A stretch of DNA of 64,000 nucleotides from Lysinibacillus sp. ZYM-1 (GTDB lineage: Bacteria > Bacillota > Bacilli > Bacillales_A > Planococcaceae), in contig NZ_KQ465109.1 in the NCBI RefSeq assembly GCF_001308875.1, forward strand, positions 172,810 through 236,809, written 5' to 3'. The notes beneath the pieces were generated by a model. The model had not been told where the DNA came from. It saw only the letters and a program-made list of their open reading frames with translations, and searched no databases. Within the stretch, counting starts at the first letter, position 1, and each line of letters opens with the position of its first letter. Positions 8,088-16,455 of this stretch are shown piece by piece. The translations under genes and the position numbers were made by a program.

Positions 8088-9338
8088 GTGGACTCTTTAG
8101 GCGCACGAATTCGCAAATTAAGGAAAGAACGAAAATTAACATTAGAGGCACTTGCTGGTGATCGTCTAACAAAGGGAATGTTAAGTCAAATTGAAAATGA
8201 AAAGGCCAAGCCATCAATGGATAGCCTTGACTATATTGCTGAACGGTTAGGTGTAAAGGCTAGTGAATTATTGGAAGAAGTAACACCGTCATCCATTCGT
8301 TCACTTTTAGAGCAGGTAGAAATTTTATTTGCAGAGGTAAAATGGGGAGACATAGTTCGTCACCAAGAAATTGTTGATTTAATAAAGCCATCTGTAGAGA
8401 GCCTTCCTGATAGTTATGAAGCTGGTCGCTTGTTGTATATTTACGCTGTCACGCAGTATGAAGCGGGAATAAGCTCATGGGAATCTCCCCTCCTGCAAGC
8501 GCGCACTGTCTTTAAAGAAATTAATTTACTCACCCATTGGTTCAAAACATACATCCTGCAAATTTCCATATTAGCGGGAAAACGTCACTATGACTTGGCC
8601 TATGCCTGTATTTTGCAAGCACAAGAAATTGTTGAACAAGAGGACTATCAGCTCGATTCGCGTGAAGCTTTATCAATGACTTATTATACGAGCATTTTAC
8701 AGCTTGCCATTGGAGAACATGAAGATGGGAAAAAATTAATAAACGAGACGATTACCAATGCTCATAAAAACCAACTGTTCTATCAAATTGATGATATGTA
8801 TCGTATTGGGGCCTATTGTGCCATGATTGACCATGACTTTGAACAAGCTGAGCATATGTTTATGAAGCTAGAGCAATATCAGGCATTTGCTGAACGCGTT
8901 CAAGTAGATGCTTTCATTTTTATTTTACGAGCACATTATTATAACAATTACAAGCTTAATTATGAACAGGCTCTGATAGAAATAGAGAGATATTATGAGC
9001 TCATACATGAAGATTTAGAAATTTTGGATCCAAACTATTATTATGCTGAAAAAGGAAAATCCTTATATTTGCTCGGGCGTTATGAGGAGGCGAAGGCTAC
9101 ATTTGAACATTTTACAAAAATACCAATTTTTATCAGCCATCCGTACGATATCTTAGGCTTAAATGAATGTTTTTCCTATAAAGCTCTTTGCTTTGCACAT
9201 TTCGGGGAACTTACAACCGCTTATGACATTGCGAAAATGGCATACAACGATTCACTGGATTTAGTTGATTTACCTTATAAACGCAAAATCGAGGAAGTCT
9301 ATTTGACGATTAAGGCACAAATTGATTCTAACTCCTAA
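8088..9338 (+). CDS. XRE-type HTH regulator with TPR-like C-terminal domain
   Basis: A 416-residue regulator. The N-terminal Cro/C1 helix-turn-helix is at about residues 5-60 (IRKLRKERKLTLEALA, then LSQIENEKAKPS). About 340 residues of amphipathic helical repeats follow, as in the Rgg/PlcR/NprR-like regulators that bind peptides or partner proteins. Ligand unknown. The GTG start at 8088 is supported by AAAGGAGG at 8074-8080. The divergent exporter gene and the two near-identical palindromes between them suggest it controls itself and the exporter. Confidence 0.85.
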   Translation: MDSLGARIRKLRKERKLTLEALAGDRLTKGMLSQIENEKAKPSMDSLDYIAERLGVKASELLEEVTPSSIRSLLEQVEILFAEVKWGDIVRHQEIVDLIKPSVESLPDSYEAGRLLYIYAVTQYEAGISSWESPLLQARTVFKEINLLTHWFKTYILQISILAGKRHYDLAYACILQAQEIVEQEDYQLDSREALSMTYYTSILQLAIGEHEDGKKLINETITNAHKNQLFYQIDDMYRIGAYCAMIDHDFEQAEHMFMKLEQYQAFAERVQVDAFIFILRAHYYNNYKLNYEQALIEIERYYELIHEDLEILDPNYYYAEKGKSLYLLGRYEEAKATFEHFTKIPIFISHPYDILGLNECFSYKALCFAHFGELTTAYDIAKMAYNDSLDLVDLPYKRKIEEVYLTIKAQIDSNS

Positions 9339-9343
9339 TATCA

Positions 9344-9379
9344 AAGGGATTGCACAAAGTTGTGCAATCCCTTGTTTTT
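9344..9379. terminator. terminator between convergent genes
   Basis: AAGGGATTGCACA (9344-9356) and TGTGCAATCCCTT (9361-9373) form a 13-bp perfect stem with a 4-nt loop, followed by GTTTTT on the plus strand. Confidence 0.88.
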
Positions 9380-11282
9380 ACTTCTGATGATCTTGTTTAA
9401 TTTGCTTATGAATTTTTCGCAACGCCTTTTTGGATCCACGTTCAATATCATGCTGAAGCTTTCGGTCTTGATAGTCAACAAACAATGTCTCAAGATCATA
9501 TCCTTCAGGGTATAACTCTGTTGCTGGTAATTCTAATATTATTCGTTTGGCATTGATCTCTAGCATTTGCCCCTTATAAAACACTGTCACATTATAGAAC
9601 TGATTCATTTCTTTATAAACAAGCCCGACATCATCATAATCCAATAATTTCACTCTGTCCCCTTTAGCAAAATCATTTGTCCCTGACTTGCTAGTTTTCT
9701 CAACTTTAGGTTTACGAATTTTACTTTCCTGAACACGTATCATTTGATAATCCTTGTACTTCATATAATCTTTCGCTCGTTGTAAAACCTCTTCACGGAC
9801 ATTCATTTTTTTAGAAATCCATAGAGCATTACTCTCTCCGGATGTGCCAATCATTAATTGATATAAAGGCTCTAATGTTTCACTATTAAATCGCATAGCC
9901 GCATTCATAAAATCTGGATGCATCTCTGAAAATCGTTTAATTTCTCCGTAATGTGTTGTCGCTACTGTGATACAGCCCATTTGATAGAACTCTTCCAGAA
10001 TTGCAATAGCCAGTGCAGCGCCCTCATTCGGCTCGGTACCACTGCCGATTTCATCAAATAATAATAGTGTATGGTTATTGGATGCTCTCATAATGTCGGA
10101 GAGATTTTTCATATGGGATGAAAACGTACTTAGCGCATTTTCCATACTTTGATTGTCACCTATATCGACAAAGATATGATCGAATATAGCCAATTCAGTG
10201 CCCTCATCTGCCACGATATGAAAGCCTGACATTGTCGCCAATGTTAATAAGCCAATTGTTTTCAGCACAACCGTTTTCCCGCCAGCATTTGGTCCAGTAA
10301 TAATTAAACTCCTGTAATCTTTCCCAATCGTAAATTGAAGTGGCACAGCATTTCCTGGTAATAAAGGATGTCTACCATTGATTACTTGGATGTAGCCATA
10401 ATCATTTAGGCGTGGCTCCATGCCGCCAATTTGTCTACTAAATTTTGCTTTAGCAAAGACCATATCATACTGGCTAATCAACTCCATGTTAATATTGATG
10501 GCCTGAAGATGTTCCATTAAGAGCCCTGATAAAGATGCTAAAATTTGATACTCCTCCACCGCTTCTTCAGCCTTTAAGGTAGCTAATTCTACATTTAATT
10601 TAGCAACAACACTTGGCTCCATAAAAACGGTTGCACCCCTTGAGGAAATTTCTACTACCGTTCCCTGTATATGATTTTTATAGGAAGCCTTAATGGGAAT
10701 TGTATAGCGATCATCCTTTTGACTAATAAAGAATTCCTGAATGTAGGCTTTGTTGGCACTGTTGTTCAAAAATTTTGTTAAACGTTCTTTTATTTTCTCT
10801 TCTGTCGTTTCCATATGATGACGAATACGCTTTAATTCGCGACTAGCAGCCGAGTCGACACGATTGGCCTTTATTGCAAAGTTAATTTCCTCTTCCACGC
10901 CTTTAAATTCTGCCATTGAATTAGCGTAAGATGAAAGCACTGGTGCAAAAAATTCCTTATTTAACATGAACTTTTTGATGTTACGACAACCTCTTAAAAA
11001 GTCTGACATACTAATTAGCTCACTAGGATCTAAGATCATGCCTTTTGTAAGTTTAGTCATAATATGCTCAATATTGGATACACCTAAAAACGGTACATGC
11101 CCCTCTGCATCTAATATCGCACGTGCCTCTGTCGTTTCATTCAGGCGAGTTTTCACAACTGCTAAGCTTGAGCTTGGCATTAATTTATCTAATAGCTGTT
11201 TCCCCAATCCACTAACACAATAGGATTTAACAATTTCTTTTAATTCTTGGTATTGTAATTTTTCTAGAGTAGTAAAATTCAT
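9378..11282 (-). CDS. MutS-family ATPase, MutS2-like without Smr domain
   Basis: A 634-residue MutS2-type protein with an N-terminal core/clamp region (about 1-290) and a MutS ATPase domain. Walker A GPNAGGKT is at about 330-337 and Walker B FDEIGSGTEP at about 409-418. MutS2 is normally about 780 residues and ends in a Smr nuclease domain. Here the C-terminal 110 residues are a basic tail containing KGDRVKLLDYDDVG and no Smr signature. It is therefore probably a paralogue acting on branched DNA or on ribosomes without the nuclease. The ATG at 11282 with GAGGAG upstream is preferred over the open frame to 11318. Confidence 0.82.
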   Translation of the reverse strand: MNFTTLEKLQYQELKEIVKSYCVSGLGKQLLDKLMPSSSLAVVKTRLNETTEARAILDAEGHVPFLGVSNIEHIMTKLTKGMILDPSELISMSDFLRGCRNIKKFMLNKEFFAPVLSSYANSMAEFKGVEEEINFAIKANRVDSAASRELKRIRHHMETTEEKIKERLTKFLNNSANKAYIQEFFISQKDDRYTIPIKASYKNHIQGTVVEISSRGATVFMEPSVVAKLNVELATLKAEEAVEEYQILASLSGLLMEHLQAININMELISQYDMVFAKAKFSRQIGGMEPRLNDYGYIQVINGRHPLLPGNAVPLQFTIGKDYRSLIITGPNAGGKTVVLKTIGLLTLATMSGFHIVADEGTELAIFDHIFVDIGDNQSMENALSTFSSHMKNLSDIMRASNNHTLLLFDEIGSGTEPNEGAALAIAILEEFYQMGCITVATTHYGEIKRFSEMHPDFMNAAMRFNSETLEPLYQLMIGTSGESNALWISKKMNVREEVLQRAKDYMKYKDYQMIRVQESKIRKPKVEKTSKSGTNDFAKGDRVKLLDYDDVGLVYKEMNQFYNVTVFYKGQMLEINAKRIILELPATELYPEGYDLETLFVDYQDRKLQHDIERGSKKALRKIHKQIKQDHQK

Positions 11283-11362
11283 TTGTTCATGCTCCTCATT
11301 CTGATATTTATCATGCATGAAGATACCTACCCAATATTAGATAGCAATGATGTTTTAAACAA

Positions 11363-11393
11363 AATAAAAAAGCTGTGAGGAATCCCCACAGCT
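11363..11393 (-). terminator. terminator of the upstream minus-strand RNA, before the mutS-like gene
   Basis: AGCTGTG and CACAGCT form a stem whose minus-strand 3' flank is TTTTTTATTTT. It lies 80-110 nt upstream of the mutS-like start, so it could end a free RNA or act as an attenuator. Confidence 0.75.
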
Positions 11394-11650
11394 CTATCTT
11401 CAAAAGGCGAGTGTCAAAAGTATTACAAATAAAACCTCATTTTCTGAAGTTTCATCCATAGATGCACCGCTTGATAAAGTATTGTAGGTATCTACATAGG
11501 TTTTTGAAATAAATCCATGACAAAATAAGGGGTGTGTTGATAACATAAGTCCCCTGTCGCCATATCATTTATTTCATTTAATTTTTACCTAGTTAGAACC
11601 TACCGCACTCACAAAAAGCACCTCGCATTAGTTTTCATTGTTATCTAATT
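11394..11650 (-). ncRNA. candidate structured RNA or leader, class unknown
   Basis: Read on the minus strand, this region folds into a long irregular hairpin. Outer pairs are 11484-11489 with 11598-11603, then 11491-11494 with 11594-11597 and 11497-11501 with 11587-11591. A perfect 10-bp stem follows (11505-11514 with 11567-11576), then 11519-11522 with 11555-11558 and 11529-11532 with 11551-11554. Two smaller hairpins follow 3', and GCGAGGTG/CACTCGC can close the whole (11406-11626). TTTACA-N17-TAAGAT upstream is a plausible promoter, and a terminator follows. A 48-codon ORF (11400-11546, ATG start, weak AGGGGA site) overlaps it and is the alternative explanation. It matches no riboswitch class I know. 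Confidence 0.5.
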
Positions 11651-11683
11651 ATTGACATCATCTTACTATATGCTGACTAAATT

Positions 11684-11715
11684 GTAAAGGTGCCAAATAT
11701 GATCGATACCTTTAC
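11684..11715. promoter_or_regulatory. inverted repeat at the candidate RNA promoter
   Basis: GTAAAGGT (11684-11691) and ACCTTTAC (11708-11715) form perfect 8-bp arms overlapping the putative -35 of the minus-strand RNA. It may be a regulator site. No partner is identified. Confidence 0.35.
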
Positions 11716-11830
11716 GCCCCCATGTCATATTATTTTTATGCAAAATAACAAGCTATCCAGCAGCTAATTCCTATTAGCAAGAATAGCATTTTAGTTTATC
11801 TAAAGGGCATTTTATCAAATACTAATGCGA

Positions 11831-11950
11831 TTAAACCCCAAAAGATGGAGCCACTTGAACCCACTCCCTTTCCTCATGTACCTTCGCGTTGTCCCTAATA
11901 CTAATGGCAATAAAGCCAAGTCCTAAAATAAATAGTACAACTCGCTCCAA
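11831..11950 (-). CDS. possible small membrane protein, perhaps frameshifted
   Basis: A 39-codon frame starting at TTG 11950, with AGAGGGG 7 nt upstream. It encodes one hydrophobic helix (VVLFILGLGFIAISI) followed by a charged tail. A second frame, one shift away and overlapping the tail, reads GSIFWGLIALVFDKMPFR, which looks like a second membrane helix. Either this is a real short peptide, or a two-helix protein broken by an indel. No family recognised. Confidence 0.35.
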   Translation of the reverse strand: MERVVLFILGLGFIAISIRDNAKVHEEREWVQVAPSFGV

Positions 11951-12013
11951 AATTAAGCCCCTCTTTTTCCTAATTTACCGGCATATCTTACAAAATCAGC
12001 ATAAATCTTCAAC

Positions 12014-12040
12014 AAAAAAACCTGTAGAAAAATCTACAAG
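12014..12040 (-). terminator. terminator after rarD
   Basis: CTTGTAGA and TCTACAGG arms (12021-12040) with a 4-nt loop. Minus-strand flank TTTTTTTG. Confidence 0.8.
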
Positions 12041-12044
12041 TCTT

Positions 12045-12953
12045 TTAAGAAACTGATTTATGATGGGCTTTTCTTGTTTCAATGATTTTGGAACCCGAGA
12101 ATAGTAGTAAAGCCGCCCAAATAATGCTGAATGCTAAAAGCTCTATCTGACTAAATGGTTCCTTATACAGTACGATACCTAAAATCAACACAATAGTTGG
12201 TGAAACATATTGAATAAAGCCTAATAAATACAATGGAATATTTTGTGCACCTTTTGCAAATAAGATTAGTGGCACAGCTGTTACTAAACCACTGAAAATC
12301 ATCAAAATATCTGTTTTTACGTCAACATGTAAGAACGAGGCTTGATGGGTTGCAAATAAATAAACATAATAGCCTAAAGCAAATGGTAAGATCAATAATG
12401 TTTCAATGGCTAATCCTCTTGTGGCATCCAATTTAATTTTCTTTTTCAATACGCCGTAAATAGCAAATGATATTGCAATCAACAGTGCTACCCATGGCAC
12501 AGATCCATAGTTAATCGTTAAAATAATAACGGCCACAAAAGCAATTCCTGTCGCGACCCATTGTGCACGACTCAGTGATTCCTTAAAGAAAATCACGCCG
12601 AAGATAACAGACAATAGCGGATTTATATAGTAGCCTAAGCTTGTTTCAATTAAATGGTTATGCGTTACTGCCCATATATACAAGTACCAGTTCATTGAAA
12701 TGACGAAGGATGCACCCGCAAGCTGCCAGAAGTGCTTTTGATGTGACCATAAATATTTCAAATCTGCAATGAGATCCTTCCGCATTCTAAATACGATGAC
12801 AGCCAGTACAGTAAAGACAAATGACCAAATCACTCGGGATAATAAAATCTCCATACTTGGTACATGTTCAAGTAGTTTCCAATATAGAGGAAAGGCACCC
12901 CAAAAGGCATAGGCAAAAAATGCCGCCAAAACCCCTTTTTTCTCATTTGACAT
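12045..12953 (-). CDS. rarD: EamA-family transporter RarD
   Basis: A 302-residue permease of the drug/metabolite transporter superfamily with about 10 hydrophobic helices. The start GVLAAFFAYAFWGAFPLYWK is the typical RarD beginning. Members are putative exporters; no substrate is established. The ATG at 12953 is preferred over the open frame to 12998, as the family protein starts there. It is a monocistronic gene with its own terminator. Confidence 0.85.
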   Translation of the reverse strand: MSNEKKGVLAAFFAYAFWGAFPLYWKLLEHVPSMEILLSRVIWSFVFTVLAVIVFRMRKDLIADLKYLWSHQKHFWQLAGASFVISMNWYLYIWAVTHNHLIETSLGYYINPLLSVIFGVIFFKESLSRAQWVATGIAFVAVIILTINYGSVPWVALLIAISFAIYGVLKKKIKLDATRGLAIETLLILPFALGYYVYLFATHQASFLHVDVKTDILMIFSGLVTAVPLILFAKGAQNIPLYLLGFIQYVSPTIVLILGIVLYKEPFSQIELLAFSIIWAALLLFSGSKIIETRKAHHKSVS

Positions 12954-13080
12954 TGCTATTAACGCTCCTACTCTTAGTGAAATCAATTGCGATCTCACAT
13001 AATCTTAAACTAGTTAAAGAATAGACTCATTATAGGGCTTTGAGTGGCAGCTGTAAATGCCAAATTTCTAGACATCTTGT

Positions 13081-13623
13081 TCACCGTCCATCTTTCTGCT
13101 CAGATTCTAGCTCAGAGATATATTTACGCACTGTACTATAGCTAATATCTGGATTGATTTGCCGTTTGATGCGGATATGGATTTCCTTTATACCAACCCC
13201 TTGCTCACGCATATTTCTGATCATCGACTTCAGAGGACCTGTAAGTGATTCCCTCGACAATGCCGTGTATTTACTTAGTTCAATAAGTAGCTCCGTATTT
13301 TGTTGGCGGAGTACCTTCATTTCCTCTACCACACAATTATATTCCGTCACTTTTTTTAGAAGGACTGTGTTTTGTTGCTTTAATTTTTGCATGTCTTCTG
13401 TAAGCACTACATTTTGTTTTTTTAACATTTTTCGTTCTTGTTCAATACCATTTTTCTTGTTATCTAAATCTGTATGCCGAACTTTGTACATCTTTTCCTT
13501 ATGCAATAACTCTAAATAGCGGCTTTGTGGAATAAGCATTAAAGTTTCAGTCGTGTTTAGAGCAAGCGTCCCATCTTCGAAAGACTCATACGAAAATGTA
13601 GAGGATTTTATTTTATTTGTCAT
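13081..13623 (-). CDS. coiled-coil protein with C-terminal helix-turn-helix-like region
   Basis: A 180-residue soluble protein that I do not recognise. Residues about 40-120 are a long coiled coil with two related repeats (QQNTVLLKKV and RQQNTELLIEL). The last 60 residues include GVGIKEIHIRIK and DISYSTVRKYISELE, which look like a helix-turn-helix, so it may be a DNA-binding protein dimerising through the coil. A GGAGGAGTGAAG site supports the ATG at 13623. It has no operon partner. Confidence 0.65.
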   Translation of the reverse strand: MTNKIKSSTFSYESFEDGTLALNTTETLMLIPQSRYLELLHKEKMYKVRHTDLDNKKNGIEQERKMLKKQNVVLTEDMQKLKQQNTVLLKKVTEYNCVVEEMKVLRQQNTELLIELSKYTALSRESLTGPLKSMIRNMREQGVGIKEIHIRIKRQINPDISYSTVRKYISELESEQKDGR

Positions 13624-13773
13624 TACTTCACTCCTCCACGAATCATTTCATGTAATCGTATTGCTTTGTATAACATCTATCCTCTTCCTTTTTCATTTGA
13701 TAATCATTCTCATTTGTATTTATCATAATCAGTATTTCACTTTTTGTCAAAGATCATTTGTCTCATACAATAT

Positions 13774-13808
13774 AAAAAAGCTTCTTGCAAAAATTACTGC
13801 AAGAAGCT
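13774..13808 (-). terminator. terminator after telA
   Basis: AGCTTCTTGCA (13779-13789) and TGCAAGAAGCT (13798-13808), an 11-bp perfect stem. Minus-strand flank TTTTTTATA. Confidence 0.85.
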
Positions 13809-13815
13809 TTTAGAC

Positions 13816-14985
13816 TTACATTTTTTTCAATTTCTCATATTCCAATTGCAAACGTTCGATACGTTTACGACCTTCTTCACGATTTCTAGCTGTCTCAGCT
13901 TGAATTTGCTTCGTTTCTTGAATACCAGTCATAATCGTTTGCCATGTTGTTTCAATTGTTTCAATTTTAATGCTTGGGCTGCCAGCTTGACGTGCAATAT
14001 TCACACTGTTTTTACTAATATTTTCAGCATTACGCACAAGCATTTCGTTTGTACGACGGTCCAGCTCAACCATAGAATCGGAAATCAGCTTTTGGCGTTT
14101 CAATGTGACTGCATGAATCAACCCTTGTTTAAAAATTGGAATCGTTGTTACAAAGGCAGAGTTAATCTTTCCAATTAAATGGTTATTCCCCTGCTGCATT
14201 AAGCGAATTTGAGGTGCTGATTGGAATGATACTTGCTGCGCCATTTCTAAATCATAGCGGCGTTGCTCTAATAATTCCACTGCTCGTAGCATTGTTTCAT
14301 ATTCCATTGCCGCTAATTGATCGCCTGTTTGAGCTTTTTGTTCAAGAGCTGGTAATGATGAGCGAACATCTTCTATCTTTACTTCAATCGCAGCAACAAA
14401 TTTGCTTAAAGACTGGAAGTAATTTAAGTTTTGGTCATATAGATTTTCAAGGTCGATGGTATTACGCTTCATTTCACCTTCATATTTTTGAATTTCGCGG
14501 TAAATGACATCGACTTCCTTGTTCATGCTGTCATATTTAGATAAGAATCTTTCCAATTGCTCTTTTCCTTTATTAAAGAGCTTGGAGATGAAACCACCTT
14601 TTTTCTCCTCCGAGAAATCTTGCGGATCAAATTTATCCATAATTTTATTCAGATTATTTAATAGGACACTTGATTCTTCTAGCTTACTGGCTTTCATAGT
14701 GGCTAGCATTTTATCTGAAAACATGGAGATGCCACTTGCTGTTTCTTTACCAAGCTCTAGCATGGCAATTTGATCTTTGACATCAATTCGTTGTGCAAGT
14801 GCATGAACCTCTGGATCTTTCTTTAACATCAGCTGATTTTGTGCAATTTGTGATAACTCTTGCTCCGACACAAGTACGGGCTTTTGTTCAGGTTCTTGTT
14901 GCGAAAGTGGATTCGGCTGTAATAAAGGATTTTCGGTAGCGAATGGATCCTTGGATTTTAAAAGATCATTGTTGAATTCAGACAT
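13816..14985 (-). CDS. TelA/YaaN-family toxic anion resistance protein
   Basis: A 389-residue soluble, helical, largely coiled-coil protein of the TelA family. Members are linked to tellurite and other stress resistance and to cell-envelope stress; no enzymatic activity is established. A proline/glutamine-rich N-terminal tail of about 40 residues precedes the conserved helical domain, and the C-terminus (EEGRKRIERLQ) is a basic coil. The start ATG 14985 follows AGGGGG. The usual partner gene xpaC/yceG is absent from the neighbourhood, so this copy acts alone or in trans. Confidence 0.85.
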   Translation of the reverse strand: MSEFNNDLLKSKDPFATENPLLQPNPLSQQEPEQKPVLVSEQELSQIAQNQLMLKKDPEVHALAQRIDVKDQIAMLELGKETASGISMFSDKMLATMKASKLEESSVLLNNLNKIMDKFDPQDFSEEKKGGFISKLFNKGKEQLERFLSKYDSMNKEVDVIYREIQKYEGEMKRNTIDLENLYDQNLNYFQSLSKFVAAIEVKIEDVRSSLPALEQKAQTGDQLAAMEYETMLRAVELLEQRRYDLEMAQQVSFQSAPQIRLMQQGNNHLIGKINSAFVTTIPIFKQGLIHAVTLKRQKLISDSMVELDRRTNEMLVRNAENISKNSVNIARQAGSPSIKIETIETTWQTIMTGIQETKQIQAETARNREEGRKRIERLQLEYEKLKKM

Positions 14986-15170
14986 ACGTATTACCCCCTG
15001 CGATTTATCTCTACTATTTTACTTACGTTTACCCTGTAAAAAAGTTTCATTCTGTTAGAAAGACAAATTCAATTTCGTGTTCTCTTTTTAAATTATAGCT
15101 TTTTTCTAAACAAAATTCGACTAATTCCGTAAATTCCTTTACATTGTTTGCTAGCATTGGCATTAAACAA

Positions 15171-15204
15171 CAAAAAAAGCAGCTACATGATGGATGTAGC
15201 TGCT
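15171..15204 (-). terminator. terminator of the padR-ABC operon
   Basis: AGCAGCTACAT (15178-15188) and ATGTAGCTGCT (15194-15204), an 11-bp perfect stem. Minus-strand flank TTTTTTTG. Confidence 0.88.
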
Positions 15205-15210
15205 CATACC

Positions 15211-16455
15211 TTAAGTTGTTACCTTTAATACTGTTTTAATTTTTTGAATCACACCGCCTGAGCTATATGTCAGCACACTGCGTTTATAGAACGATAAACT
15301 AAATAGATACACGACAACAATCGTTGCTATTAAAATACCTAATGAAAGTAGTGGCACAATGCCTCCGATATCTGTAGCACCAATACGCATTGGCATGATC
15401 ATACCTGACGTTAGTGGGATATAAGAGAATATTTTAATGATAATCGTATCTGGATTACCCATCCCTGTTAGCATTACGTAGAAACCAATAATCGTAATAA
15501 TCATGGCAGGCATTAATACTTGACCCGCTTCTTCTACTTTTGATACTAATGAGCCGAATAATGCTCCAATGATAAGATAAAGGATAACCGTTAACAATAA
15601 GAAAACTATGGCATAGATGACATAACTAACTGATAGTTCCTTAACAATGTCAGCCGCCATATCCCATACAATTCCGCCTTTGATAAATTTCGCATAGAAC
15701 AAGAATACTGCACCTAAAATGCCCATCTGTGTTAACGCCAATAATAATACGCCTGCGATTTTTGCTTTAAAATGAGTAGTTGGTTTGACACTTACTAAAA
15801 GCATTTCCATTGCTCTTGAACCTTTTTCAGAGGCAATTTCAGTCGTAATCATCGATAGGAATGTAGAGATAAAGAAATAAATTAAAATCCCAACTGCATA
15901 GGAAACAACTAACCCTGATTGCTTTTCTTCTTCACTCTTTCCACCTGTTGATTCCTCGTTTAAGTTTTTAGTCGAAATCGTCGTTTGAGCAGCCATAATA
16001 TGTGCAGCCTGTTCAGGTGATAACGATAATTGCTGTACCGCATAATGCTGACCAGCATACTGTAATAAGGATGATAATGTCGATTGATCGTTTAATTTCA
16101 GTGGCGTAAACGTTGCAATTTCCGCTTGTAGCTGACCATCCTGATCATTAATTGTCACAATGGCTTCTAATTTACCGTCTTTTACTTTTTTTTCAAGTGC
16201 CGATTTATCTTTTTCATCTTGGATAAATGCCATATCCCCATTGGATACAAAAATACCACTTAAATCAGCAGACGTTTCATTGACAATGGCAATTTGCTGC
16301 GCTTCATCATCACCCGTAAAAAGCTCTTTAATTTCAGACCAGAAAACAGCCACAGACATGACCAGAACATATAAACATGTCATTAAAATAAAGGATTTTG
16401 ATTTAATTTTTGATTTATATAATTGTTTCATTAATAAATTAAACTTCGACAACAT
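15211..16455 (-). CDS. yhaP: ABC-2 type exporter permease, NatB/YhaP-like
   Basis: A 414-residue membrane protein. One N-terminal helix (about 20-42) is followed by an extracytoplasmic domain of about 140 residues, then five to six helices from residue 185 onward. This is the layout of the ABC-2 NatB/YhaP branch. It pairs with the ATPase immediately upstream, whose 3' end it overlaps by 17 nt. By family it probably exports sodium, a drug or a peptide; substrate unknown. The ATG at 16455 has AAGG at better spacing than the GTG at 16461. Confidence 0.85.
   Translation of the reverse strand: MLSKFNLLMKQLYKSKIKSKSFILMTCLYVLVMSVAVFWSEIKELFTGDDEAQQIAIVNETSADLSGIFVSNGDMAFIQDEKDKSALEKKVKDGKLEAIVTINDQDGQLQAEIATFTPLKLNDQSTLSSLLQYAGQHYAVQQLSLSPEQAAHIMAAQTTISTKNLNEESTGGKSEEEKQSGLVVSYAVGILIYFFISTFLSMITTEIASEKGSRAMEMLLVSVKPTTHFKAKIAGVLLLALTQMGILGAVFLFYAKFIKGGIVWDMAADIVKELSVSYVIYAIVFLLLTVILYLIIGALFGSLVSKVEEAGQVLMPAMIITIIGFYVMLTGMGNPDTIIIKIFSYIPLTSGMIMPMRIGATDIGGIVPLLSLGILIATIVVVYLFSLSFYKRSVLTYSSGGVIQKIKTVLKVTT

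Noticed and set aside
11400..11546. 48-codon minus-strand ORF as a firm gene
   Set aside because: It lies inside the strongly self-complementary candidate RNA and has only a weak AGGGGA site; left as an alternative in the RNA entry.
11406..11626. Identification of the structured RNA as 6S RNA
   Set aside because: A CTTTTGACAC stretch recalls the 6S-1 template region, but it lies near the 3' end rather than in the 5' half, and the overall fold is not clearly a 6S rod with a central bubble.
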